NCBI GenBank assembly: GCA_002418885.1
Contig: DIEZ01000069.1
Span: forward strand, 441-12,702
Direction of reading: 5' to 3'
DNA: 12,262 bases
From: Syntrophaceae bacterium UBA5761
GTDB lineage: Bacteria; Desulfobacterota; Syntrophia; Syntrophales; UBA4778
This document shows, piece after piece, positions 5,319 through 12,262 of the stretch. A program made the position numbers and the translations under genes. A model generated the notes under the pieces. It did not search any database. It saw only the letters and a program-made list of their open reading frames with translations, and was not told the origin of the DNA. How positions within the stretch are numbered: the first letter of the stretch is position 1; each line of letters opens with the position of its first letter.

Positions 5319-6812
5319 ATGTACTATCCGTCATTCGCAGAGTTTGAAGAGATGGCAACCAGGGGGAACCTTATTCCCGTATACCGGGAAATCCTCGCCG
5401 ACACGGAGACGCCCGTGTCGGCCCTGATGAAACTTCAGGGAAGACAACGCCTCTTTTTGTTGGAAAGCGTCGAAGGCGGTGAAAAATGGGGTCGTTACAC
5501 CTTCCTCGGCGCCGACCCGAAGACCATCTATGAAGTCCGGGGGAATGAGGTGGTGATCGAGGAAAACGGCCGAACCCGCCGGTTCGACCATGGGGGTAAT
5601 CCTCTGGGATACCTGAAGAAGCTCATCGGCGGCTGCCGCCCCATTTCGCCGGAAGGCCTTCCGCGGTTCTACGGCGGGGCGGTCGGGTTCCTCGGTTATG
5701 AGATGGTGAGGTTTTTCGAGCGGTTACCGGAACCAGACCGTCACAGTGGAACCGCCGACGCCACCTTCCTGATCACCGACACGCTGATGGTATTCGACAA
5801 CGTCCGGCATACGATCAAGGCCGTCGCCTGCGTCTACACAGAGGAAACCGAGGACCTTCGGGGCCTGTACGACGAGGCGGTACGGAGGATAGATGCGATG
5901 GTCGACACACTCCGCGGGTCTGTCCTTGACGAAAAAGCGTACCCTGAGGGAACAGACGAGGAGCCTTTCGAGGCCAACATGACTCCAGAGGAGTTTAAGT
6001 CTATGGTCGGGAAGGCCCGGGAATACATCCTTGCCGGCGATGCCATCCAGGTCGTCGTCTCCCAACGCTTCGAGGGCAGAAACAGTTTGGATGCGGTAAA
6101 TCTGTACAGGGCCTTACGGTTCGTGAACCCCTCACCGTATCTCTTTTTCCTGAAACTCGACGGTATGACCCTAATCGGGTCATCGCCCGAGGTGATGGTC
6201 CGCCTTGAAGACGGGATCGCGGAGCTCAAGCCCATCGCCGGGACCAGGCCGAGGGGTAAGAGCGAACAAGAAGACAGGAGACTCTCCGACGAACTCCTCC
6301 GGGACCCGAAGGAAAGGGCGGAGCACGTGATGCTCGTGGACCTCGGTCGCAACGACTTGGGAAGGATCGCCCGGGTCGGAAGCGTCCAGGTCGACCAGCT
6401 GATGGTTGTGGAAAGGTATTCTCATGTCATGCACTTGGTGTCTCACATCCAGGCCCAGCTTACCGATGGTAAGGACTGCTTCGACGTCCTCAAGGCCGCT
6501 TTTCCCGCCGGGACCCTGACGGGCGCACCAAAGGTAAGGGCGATGGAGATCATCGACGAACTGGAACCGACGGCGAGGGGTCCTTACGGCGGGGCGGTCG
6601 GCTATTTCAGCTTTACCGGCAACATGGACTTCTGCATAACCATCCGGACGATGATGCTCAAAGAGGGAAAAATATACATCCAGGCCGGCGCGGGCGTAGT
6701 GGCCGATTCCGACCCCGACGCGGAATACAGAGAAACCGTCAACAAGGCCGAGGGAATGAGGCAGGCAATCAACCTGGCGGCCTCGGGTTTTGAAATAAGG
6801 AGGATAGAATGA
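5319..6812 (+). CDS. trpE: anthranilate synthase component I
   Basis: The chorismate-binding subunit; with TrpG it makes anthranilate from chorismate and glutamine, the first committed step to tryptophan. It has 497 residues, normal for the family. The N-terminal domain carries LLES at 47-50, the motif tied to tryptophan feedback inhibition. The catalytic domain shows NPSPYLFF (270-277), GSSPE (287-291), PIAGTRPRG (305-313), DLGRNDLGR (341-349), [11 protein letters not shown] (395-405) and [14 protein letters not shown] (457-470). LLES and an aromatic-rich NPSPY block indicate that product inhibition is retained. The ATG at 5319 follows GAGGA by 7 nt. It overlaps trpG by 4 nt (ATGA), fitting equal production of the two subunits. 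Pabb- or isochorismate-synthase-type relatives are excluded by the operon and the LLES motif. Confidence 0.97.
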   Translation: MYYPSFAEFEEMATRGNLIPVYREILADTETPVSALMKLQGRQRLFLLESVEGGEKWGRYTFLGADPKTIYEVRGNEVVIEENGRTRRFDHGGNPLGYLKKLIGGCRPISPEGLPRFYGGAVGFLGYEMVRFFERLPEPDRHSGTADATFLITDTLMVFDNVRHTIKAVACVYTEETEDLRGLYDEAVRRIDAMVDTLRGSVLDEKAYPEGTDEEPFEANMTPEEFKSMVGKAREYILAGDAIQVVVSQRFEGRNSLDAVNLYRALRFVNPSPYLFFLKLDGMTLIGSSPEVMVRLEDGIAELKPIAGTRPRGKSEQEDRRLSDELLRDPKERAEHVMLVDLGRNDLGRIARVGSVQVDQLMVVERYSHVMHLVSHIQAQLTDGKDCFDVLKAAFPAGTLTGAPKVRAMEIIDELEPTARGPYGGAVGYFSFTGNMDFCITIRTMMLKEGKIYIQAGAGVVADSDPDAEYRETVNKAEGMRQAINLAASGFEIRRIE

Positions 6813-7399
6813 TATTGATGATCGATAATTACGATTCTTTTACTTACAATCTGGTCCAGTACCTGGGACAGCTTGGCGCCGACGTTCAGGTCCGCCGTAA
6901 CGACGAAACGACCCTCGAAGAGGTCGATCATCTGGAGCCACGGGCGATTTTCATCTCGCCCGGCCCCTGTTCGCCGAAGGAGGCGGGGCTTGCGGTCGAC
7001 ATAGTAAGACGTTTTTACAAGACTACCCCCATCATGGGCGTCTGCCTCGGTCATCAGGCCATCGGCTATGCCTTCGGCGGGGAGGTTGTGCGGGCCCCAA
7101 GGGTAATGCACGGTAAGACGTCTCCCGTCATCAACGACGGCCGCACCATTTTTAAAGGTCTTCCCAACCCCTTCACGGCGGGCCGGTACCATTCTTTGAT
7201 AGTCGACCGGGCGACTCTGCCTTCCTGTCTTGAAATAAGCGCCGAAACGGCAGAAGGCGAGATCATGGGGATCAGGCACGTCGAGCATCCGGTCGAGGGG
7301 GTCCAGTTCCACCCGGAATCGATCCTCACGCCGCAGGGAAAGCGGATCGTCAAGAATTTTCTCGAGCTGGCGGGGGTCAACGGAAACGGAAAGGATTGA
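6809..7399 (+). CDS. trpG: anthranilate synthase component II (glutamine amidotransferase)
   Basis: Class I glutamine amidotransferase that releases ammonia from glutamine and passes it to TrpE. It has 196 residues. The triad is present: C79 in GVCLGHQ, H168 and E170 in GVQFHPES. The N-terminal [17 protein letters not shown] and the [11 protein letters not shown] loop are typical of TrpG/PabA. AAGGAGG lies upstream of the ATG, inside the end of trpE, and the two genes overlap by 4 nt. In some bacteria such a protein serves both anthranilate and p-aminobenzoate synthesis; whether it does so here cannot be told from this window. It is a free subunit, not fused to trpE or trpD. Confidence 0.96.
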   Translation: MILMIDNYDSFTYNLVQYLGQLGADVQVRRNDETTLEEVDHLEPRAIFISPGPCSPKEAGLAVDIVRRFYKTTPIMGVCLGHQAIGYAFGGEVVRAPRVMHGKTSPVINDGRTIFKGLPNPFTAGRYHSLIVDRATLPSCLEISAETAEGEIMGIRHVEHPVEGVQFHPESILTPQGKRIVKNFLELAGVNGNGKD

Positions 7400-7467
7400 A
7401 ACTGAGAAGAAAGCACGCGTCCGGCATCGGTCGTCGGGAAAAGAATACCAAACCCGAGGAGGGTAAT

Positions 7468-8478
7468 ATGATAAAGGAAGCATTGGCAGAGGTCGTCAAC
7501 GGACGAAACCTGAAGGAAGCGGAGATGGTGGAGGTCATGGACGAGGTGATGGAGGGCAAGGCGACGCCGGCCCAGATTGCGGCCTTCATAACGGCGCTCC
7601 GGGTCAAAGGCGAAACCGTCGACGAGGTCACCGGAGCGGCGCGCGTCATGAGGCAGAAAGCAACGAGGATAGACGCCCGCTCGTCGGTCATAGTGGACAC
7701 CTGCGGGACCGGCGGCGACGGGAGAAATACCTTCAACATCTCCACGACGGCGGCCTTCGTGGTTGCCGCGGCGGGTATAACCGTGGCGAAGCACGGTAAT
7801 CGTGCCGTTTCCAGCGGCTCCGGGAGCGCCGACGTCCTCGAGGCCCTGGGCGTGAACATCGACGCGTCGCCGGAGGTCGTGGAAGAGTGCATCCAGCAGA
7901 TAGGAATCGGTTTCCTTTTCGCACCGAGGCTTCACGGCGCGATGAAATATGCCATCGGTCCGCGCCGGGAAATCGGCATCCGGACGGTCTTCAACATGCT
8001 GGGACCGCTGACGAATCCCGCCGGAGCCACCGCCCAACTCATCGGTGTCTACGACTCGAAACTGACGGAGATGTTCGCCGGGGTACTCAAGAACCTCGGG
8101 ACAAAACGGGCCTTCATCGCCCACGGTTTCGACGGCCTCGACGAGGCTACGGTCACCGATGAAACGCGTGTCTCCGAGCTGAAGGACGGTATAGTCACCA
8201 CTTACAACATCACCCCGGTCACATACTTCGGTGAGACCTATGACGGCAGGGACCTTCTGGGAGGCGATGCTTCAGTGAACGCGCAGATTACGAAGGACGT
8301 TCTCGCGGGAAAGGACGGCGCGCCGAGGAAGATCGTCCTCCTCAACGCCGCCCTCGCCATCGTTGCCGGGGAAAAGGCAAAGGACATCCGCGAGGGCATC
8401 GCCGTGGCGGAGGAATGCATAGACAGCGGCAAGGCGATCAAGAAGCTCATGGCCCTAATCGAGATGAGCAACGGTTGA
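7468..8478 (+). CDS. trpD: anthranilate phosphoribosyltransferase
   Basis: Joins anthranilate and PRPP to give phosphoribosyl-anthranilate. It has 336 residues, the usual length for an unfused TrpD. The PRPP-binding block [17 protein letters not shown] is at 77-93, KHGNR at 108-112, the [14 protein letters not shown] stretch at 115-128, and [21 protein letters not shown] at 164-184. The start is ATG at 7468 with GAGGAGG about 5 nt before it; an in-frame TTG at 7396 would add 24 residues unlike the family. A 68-nt gap separates it from trpG, the largest inside the operon, and holds nothing else I can recognise. Confidence 0.97.
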   Translation: MIKEALAEVVNGRNLKEAEMVEVMDEVMEGKATPAQIAAFITALRVKGETVDEVTGAARVMRQKATRIDARSSVIVDTCGTGGDGRNTFNISTTAAFVVAAAGITVAKHGNRAVSSGSGSADVLEALGVNIDASPEVVEECIQQIGIGFLFAPRLHGAMKYAIGPRREIGIRTVFNMLGPLTNPAGATAQLIGVYDSKLTEMFAGVLKNLGTKRAFIAHGFDGLDEATVTDETRVSELKDGIVTTYNITPVTYFGETYDGRDLLGGDASVNAQITKDVLAGKDGAPRKIVLLNAALAIVAGEKAKDIREGIAVAEECIDSGKAIKKLMALIEMSNG

Positions 8479-8504
8479 GAATAGCAGTCGAAGGTCGAGT
8501 AAAT

Positions 8505-9272
8505 ATGATTCTGGGTCAAATCGTAGAAGTGAAGAGGAAAGAAGTCGCCCGCCTAAAAGAAACCTGGTCGATACCGACTTTCGAGAGGCTCGTGAGAGAC
8601 CTGCCGCCGACGAGGGACTTCGGCAAAGCCCTCACAACAGGGGACTGTGCCATCATCGCAGAAGTCAAGCGGCGCTCGCCGTCAAAAGGGTTGCTCTGCG
8701 GAGACTTCGATGTCTCCGTCCTTGCCCGGACATACGAAGCGAACGGTGCGGCGGCGGTTTCCGTCCTTACGGACAGGTCCTTTTTCGGAGGAGACGACGC
8801 CGACATCGCGGCGGTAAAAAGGGTCTGTGCCCTTCCGGTTCTGCGGAAGGATTTCATCATCGACCCCTACCAGGTCTATGAGACCCGTATCCTGGGCGCC
8901 GATGCCTTGCTCCTCATCGCCGCCATCCTCGGGAAACAGGAACTGGACCGGCTCCTTCGACTCTCCCAGGCACTCGACCTCTCCGCGGTCGTCGAGGTAC
9001 ACGGGGAAGAAGAGATAGAGGCCGCCGCGGGCGCCCAGATCATCGGGATCAACAACAGGGACCTGAAGACCTTCACGACGAACATCAACACAAGCCTAAG
9101 ACTCGCTCCCCTGCTCCCTCCCGGCAGAATCGTCGTCAGTGAAAGCGGCTTCGAGAACCGGGCCGACGTCGAGCTTTTGATGGAGGCCGGTATCCGCGCC
9201 TTCCTTGTCGGCGAAACGCTGATGCGGGCGGGCGACAGGGGCGCCAAGCTCAGGGAACTGGCGGGAAAATGA
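8505..9272 (+). CDS. trpC: indole-3-glycerol phosphate synthase
   Basis: TIM-barrel enzyme that closes the indole ring, turning carboxyphenylamino-deoxyribulose phosphate into indole-3-glycerol phosphate. It has 255 residues, not fused to TrpF. Key residues fall in the expected motifs: AEVKRRSPSKG (52-62, substrate-binding Lys55), PVLRKDF (111-117, Lys115 as the probable catalytic acid), VVEVH (E164), INNRDL (182-187), SESGF (212-216) and the phosphate-binding FLVGETLM (233-240). The start is ATG at 8505, because the frame stays open further up into trpD but that part does not resemble the family; the ribosome site (AAGG/GAG) is modest. The gap to trpD is 26 nt; it overlaps trpF by 4 nt. Confidence 0.96.
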   Translation: MILGQIVEVKRKEVARLKETWSIPTFERLVRDLPPTRDFGKALTTGDCAIIAEVKRRSPSKGLLCGDFDVSVLARTYEANGAAAVSVLTDRSFFGGDDADIAAVKRVCALPVLRKDFIIDPYQVYETRILGADALLLIAAILGKQELDRLLRLSQALDLSAVVEVHGEEEIEAAAGAQIIGINNRDLKTFTTNINTSLRLAPLLPPGRIVVSESGFENRADVELLMEAGIRAFLVGETLMRAGDRGAKLRELAGK

Positions 9273-9931
9273 CGGAGGTCAAGGTCTGCGGCATCACCAA
9301 CTCGGAGGACGCACTGCATGCCGTGGAATGCGGCGCCGACGCGCTCGGGTTCATCTTCCACCCGGGTAGCCCCAGGTTTGTGGCGCCGCAAAGGGCACTG
9401 GATATCATTAAGGCCTTACCGAGGGGGGTTGTGAAGGTCGGTGTTTTTGTGAACCGCGACATCAGGGAAGTTAAAGAGACAGCCGAACTCTGCGGGCTCG
9501 ACCTTATTCAGCTCCACGGTGACGAACCGCCCGAATACTGCCGGCATTTCGCCCCGGAAGTCCTGATAAAGGCCGTTTTCCCGGACGAAGGAATCGACCC
9601 TGAAGGGCTGAACCTCTACCCGGTAAAGGCTTTTCTTGCGGACAGGAGGACCCCGGGACGTCACGGGGGCACGGGGGAAAAGACCGACTGGAAAGCGGCG
9701 AGGACCATCTGCGAGGCCGCGCCTCTGATCCTCGCCGGGGGACTAAACCCGGAAAACATCGCTGCGGCGATCGAGGCCGTCTCACCGCCTGCCGTCGATG
9801 TCAACAGCGGCGTCGAGGCCTGTCCGGGGAAGAAAGACCCGGAAAAGGTGAAGGCGGTCATCGCCGTAGCCCACGCCGTGGGGAGGAAGGAAAAAAGGGG
9901 GATATTCGGTAAAGGATGCGATAAACTCTGA
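9269..9931 (+). CDS. trpF: phosphoribosylanthranilate isomerase
   Basis: Isomerises phosphoribosyl-anthranilate to the ribulose form, the step between TrpD and TrpC. It has 220 residues, slightly longer than the usual ~205-210, the extra being a charged C-terminal tail (GRKEKRGIFGKGCDKL). Family motifs: VKVCGIT at 4-10 with Cys7 as general base, VGVFVN (57-62), LDLIQLHGDE (77-86), Asp125 in FLADRR as likely general acid, GGTG (133-136), LAGGLNPENI (155-164) and VDVNSGVE (176-183). ATG overlaps the trpC stop (ATGA). Operon position excludes HisA-type relatives. The tail has no obvious role. Confidence 0.95.
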   Translation: MTEVKVCGITNSEDALHAVECGADALGFIFHPGSPRFVAPQRALDIIKALPRGVVKVGVFVNRDIREVKETAELCGLDLIQLHGDEPPEYCRHFAPEVLIKAVFPDEGIDPEGLNLYPVKAFLADRRTPGRHGGTGEKTDWKAARTICEAAPLILAGGLNPENIAAAIEAVSPPAVDVNSGVEACPGKKDPEKVKAVIAVAHAVGRKEKRGIFGKGCDKL

Positions 9932-9943
9932 AAAGGACCGACC

Positions 9944-11143
9944 ATGCAAAAGACATCACCCGACAGAAGGGGCCATTTCGGGCCGTACGGGGGGCGTTAT
10001 ACGGCGGAGACGCTGATGCCCGCCCTGATCGAGCTCGAGAAGGCCTATCGCGAGGCTGAAAGGGATCACGACTTCCAGGCGGAGTTCCGCCGGTACCTGG
10101 CAGAGTACGCGGGACGGGAGACCCCGCTTTACTTCGCCCGGAGGCTAACGGAAAAACTGGGCGGCTCCAGGATATATCTCAAAAGGGAGGACCTGAACCA
10201 TACCGGTTCCCACAAGATCAACAACACCCTGGGCCAGGCCTTACTTGCGCAGCGCATGGGAAAGAAACTGGTGATCGCCGAAACAGGGGCAGGCCAGCAC
10301 GGCGTCGCCACGGCCACCGTCGCGGCCCTCTTCGGGATGGGATGCCGGGTATTCATGGGCGAGGAGGACATCCACAGACAGGCGCCGAACGTCTTTAGGA
10401 TGAAAATCCTCGGGGCCGAGGTCGTCCCGGTTCATTCGGGGACGGCGACGCTGAAAGACGCCATGAACGAGGCGATGCGCCAGTGGGTCGCCCACGTGCG
10501 CGACACCTTCTACGTGATCGGCACGACGGCTGGGCCGCATCCATACCCGATGATGGTCCGCAACTTCCAGAGCGTCATCGGAAGGGAGACAAAAAGGCAG
10601 ATACTGAAACGGGAAGGAAGGCTCCCCGATTATCTCATCGCTTGCGTGGGTGGTGGGAGCAATGCCATGGGTCTCTTTTACCCCTTCAGGGAAGACACGG
10701 CGGTGTCCCTGGTCGGCGTGGAGGCCGCCGGCAAGGGGATCGCCACGGGTCTTCACGCCGCGAGCATCTCCGCCGGCAAGGTCGGGGTCCTCCACGGCAA
10801 CAAGACCTACCTCCTCCAGGACGACGACGGTCAGGTACGGGACGCCTATTCCATCGCGGCCGGCCTCGACTATCCCGGCGTGGGGCCGGAACACGGCTAT
10901 TTCCATGCGACCGGCCGGGCCCGGTACGTCAACGTAACCGACGAGGAGGCCGTACAGGCCTTCATGGAGCTGTCGCGCCTCGAGGGCATCATACCCGCCA
11001 TGGAGAGCGCCCACGCGGTCGCCTACGCCATGAAGCTGGCCCCCGGACTCGACAGGGACAGGGTCATCGTCATCAACCTTTCGGGCCGCGGAGACAAAGA
11101 CGCGGCCGTGATCGCCGAAAGCATGGAAGGAAGGCAGACATGA
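9944..11143 (+). CDS. trpB: tryptophan synthase beta chain
   Basis: PLP enzyme that condenses indole with serine to make tryptophan, working as an alpha2-beta2 complex with TrpA. It has 399 residues. The PLP-binding lysine is K91 in [17 protein letters not shown] (113-120) holds the catalytic Glu113; GGGSNA (236-241) binds the cofactor phosphate; and S380 in NLSGRGDKD contacts the pyridine nitrogen. The N-terminal FGPYGGRY (12-19) marks the standard TrpB1 type rather than the TrpB2 stand-alone form. The ATG at 9944 has AAGGA about 8 nt upstream, 12 nt after trpF. It overlaps trpA by 4 nt. Confidence 0.98.
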   Translation: MQKTSPDRRGHFGPYGGRYTAETLMPALIELEKAYREAERDHDFQAEFRRYLAEYAGRETPLYFARRLTEKLGGSRIYLKREDLNHTGSHKINNTLGQALLAQRMGKKLVIAETGAGQHGVATATVAALFGMGCRVFMGEEDIHRQAPNVFRMKILGAEVVPVHSGTATLKDAMNEAMRQWVAHVRDTFYVIGTTAGPHPYPMMVRNFQSVIGRETKRQILKREGRLPDYLIACVGGGSNAMGLFYPFREDTAVSLVGVEAAGKGIATGLHAASISAGKVGVLHGNKTYLLQDDDGQVRDAYSIAAGLDYPGVGPEHGYFHATGRARYVNVTDEEAVQAFMELSRLEGIIPAMESAHAVAYAMKLAPGLDRDRVIVINLSGRGDKDAAVIAESMEGRQT

Positions 11144-11934
11144 AGCGGATCGAAAAGGTGTTCCGGTCGCTCAGGATGAAAAATGAAAAGGCCCTTATCG
11201 CCTATGTCACGGCAGGCGACCCGTCACTGAAAAATACGGAAGAGATTCTCCTTGCCCTCGACAAGGCCGGCGTCGATATCCTCGAGGTCGGCGTGCCCTT
11301 CTCCGACCCGACGGCAGACGGCCCGGTAATCCAGGCCGCGTCGCAGCGGGCCCTTAAGAACGGCGTCACCCTCGACGCCATCCTCAACATGGTCGCGGCG
11401 GTGCGCCAGGCGAGCGAGACACCCATTGTTCTTTTCGGTTATTACAACCCGATTTTCATCTATGGAAACGAGCGGTTCGCGCTGAAGGCGAAGGATGTCG
11501 GAGTAGACGGGATCCTCGTAGTGGACCTGCCGCCCGAAGAATCGGGGGAACTCCGGCAATACACGGACAGGGAGAGGATCGACTTCATCTCCCTCGTCGC
11601 CCCGACGACCGGGAACGACCGGGTCGAAGAAATCGCAAAAAAGGCCTCCGGGTTTATCTACTACATCTCAGTCACCGGCGTCACGGGAACGGCAAGGCCG
11701 AGAATCGAGAACATCAGCCGCGACGTTGCGAGAATCAGGGAAAGGAGCAGCCTCCCCGTTGCCGTCGGTTTCGGGATTTCGACGCCCGAGCAGGCCCGCC
11801 GGATCGCGCCCCTCGCCGACGGCGTCGTCGTCGGCAGCGCCTTCGTGAAGTTGATCGAAGAAAACAGCAACAGGCGCGACCTTGCCGACGTAGTCTTCTC
11901 CTTCGCCAGGAGCATCAAGACGGCGCTCCCCTGA
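11140..11934 (+). CDS. trpA: tryptophan synthase alpha chain
   Basis: TIM-barrel subunit that splits indole-3-glycerol phosphate to indole and glyceraldehyde 3-phosphate, then tunnels indole to TrpB. It has 264 residues. The catalytic pair falls at exactly the Salmonella numbers: E49 in [10 protein letters not shown] and D60 in TADGPVIQ. Other signatures are YYNPIF (101-106), VDLPPEE (128-134), SVTGVTG (177-183) and the phosphate-binding GFGIST (210-215) and VVGSAFV (230-236). The true start is the ATG at 11140, inside the end of trpB (ATGA overlap); the frame is open far upstream within trpB, but that upstream stretch is noise. It is the last gene of the operon. Confidence 0.97.
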   Translation: MKRIEKVFRSLRMKNEKALIAYVTAGDPSLKNTEEILLALDKAGVDILEVGVPFSDPTADGPVIQAASQRALKNGVTLDAILNMVAAVRQASETPIVLFGYYNPIFIYGNERFALKAKDVGVDGILVVDLPPEESGELRQYTDRERIDFISLVAPTTGNDRVEEIAKKASGFIYYISVTGVTGTARPRIENISRDVARIRERSSLPVAVGFGISTPEQARRIAPLADGVVVGSAFVKLIEENSNRRDLADVVFSFARSIKTALP

Positions 11935-11975
11935 GGCGGTTTCATCACCACAGTCATGTCGGCGTCCGGGTTCCC

Positions 11976-11999
11976 AAGGCCTCTGCGCCGGGAGGCCTT
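11976..11999 (+). terminator. possible terminator after trpA
   Basis: A perfect 8-bp stem AAGGCCTC / GAGGCCTT (11976-11983 and 11992-11999) with an 8-nt loop lies 41 nt after the trpA stop, between two convergent genes. The downstream tail is only CGACCTTTTCG, a weak T tract, and the reverse direction has no T tract at all. Termination may be inefficient or Rho-assisted. The rest of 11935-12041 shows no gene. Confidence 0.5.
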
Positions 12000-12084
12000 C
12001 GACCTTTTCGCAGTGATCGCCATAAGCACACCCTGAGTCTTCTATGGCGCGTCGAAATACCTCTCCACCACAAGCCCCGCCCTG

Positions 12085-12262
12085 TCAAGCGCGGCTTTCC
12101 CGGTCGGCAAGGCGGAGGACCTTTTCGGCCTCTTCGAGTTCGCCCTGCGTGTTGATCCCCATCACCTCCCGATGGTCCGCGGCGATAAAAGAGCAGGCCT
12201 TTTTTCCTTTTCGCAGGGCAACGGCAACGATGTCCGTCAGATAGAACTCTCCCTGGGCATTG
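12085..12262 (-). CDS. GlmU-type nucleotidyltransferase (pyrophosphorylase domain), C-terminal part
   Basis: Only the last 58 residues are in the window; the gene enters from the right. NAQGEFYLTDIVA and, 20 residues later, GINTQGELEEAEK match the end of the uridylyltransferase domain of GlmU (E. coli NAQGEYYITDIIA and GVNNR), which makes UDP-GlcNAc. The Asn in GIN helps bind the metal in that family. The reading frame stops (TGA at 12087-12085) shortly after this point, so the left-handed beta-helix acetyltransferase domain of full GlmU is absent: this is a stand-alone nucleotidyltransferase or a disrupted gene. The +1 frame just after CGGGAAAG continues with plausible GC3-rich codons to TAG at 12044-12042 (…LDRAGLVVERYF…), so a one-base frameshift is possible. 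The sugar-1-phosphate used is unknown, so no symbol is given. Confidence 0.8.
   Translation of the reverse strand, partial: NAQGEFYLTDIVAVALRKGKKACSFIAADHREVMGINTQGELEEAEKVLRLADRESRA

Noticed and set aside
7066..8124. Long minus-strand open frame opposite trpG/trpD (352 codons)
   Set aside because: Lies wholly antisense to two intact, motif-rich genes; GC-rich coding DNA produces such frames and no known motif is seen.
10241..11014. Minus-strand open frame of 257 codons opposite trpB
   Set aside because: Antisense shadow of trpB; composition and lack of motifs argue against a real gene.
10483..11139. Open frame continuing upstream of trpA through trpB
   Set aside because: It is the trpA frame read inside trpB; the translation is low-complexity Arg/Gly/His-rich, and trpA has a clear ATGA-overlap start at 11140.
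1..12262. CRISPR arrays, insertion sequences, tRNA genes, phage or defence genes
   Set aside because: None is seen: no regular repeat-spacer pattern, terminal inverted repeats, transposase, integrase or tRNA-like cloverleaf. The window is core-genome in character.

Overview
The window is bacterial and carries two gene blocks that diverge from a shared control region around 4870-5320. The gene content and order (zapB-like / zapA / 6S RNA / rny / ymdB / tyrS, then a ribosomal RNA operon) and the protein sequences suggest a Deltaproteobacteria/Desulfobacterota-type organism. This lineage call is an inference from synteny and residue patterns; no database was searched. Codon third positions are GC-rich in the trp genes, and the rny-tyrS block looks less GC-rich by eye.

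Minus-strand block (read right to left from about 4950 to 1): a small ZapB-like coiled-coil protein, ZapA, a 6S RNA gene with no ORF in the 4014-4342 gap, RNase Y (rny), a YmdB-type metallophosphoesterase and tyrosyl-tRNA synthetase (tyrS). A hairpin terminator follows tyrS. Two tandem sigma-70-type promoters, an antitermination boxA and the first ~22 nt of 16S rRNA come next, so a ribosomal RNA operon leaves the window at position 1. Four of the five protein genes in this block appear to use TTG or GTG starts.

Plus-strand block (4986-11934): a complete seven-gene tryptophan operon in the order trpE-G-D-C-F-B-A, with every gene intact and its key catalytic residues visible. A strong promoter (TTGACA-17-TATAAG) is followed by a ~300-nt leader. 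The leader encodes a 21-residue peptide with three consecutive Trp codons, then two rho-independent terminators whose stems are near copies of each other. The arms can pair in two exclusive registers (1:2 + 3:4 + 5:6, or 2:3 + 4:5). This would make a chained double attenuator controlled by ribosome stalling at the Trp codons, and it is the most unusual thing in the window. The enzymes together convert chorismate and glutamine to tryptophan: TrpE/TrpG make anthranilate, TrpD adds phosphoribose, TrpF isomerises, TrpC closes the indole ring and TrpA/TrpB finish the synthesis.

Right edge (11935-12262): a short convergent spacer with a perfect 8-bp hairpin, then the C-terminal end of a minus-strand GlmU-type nucleotidyltransferase that enters from outside the window. 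It stops right after the pyrophosphorylase domain, and its last codons may be affected by a one-base frameshift.
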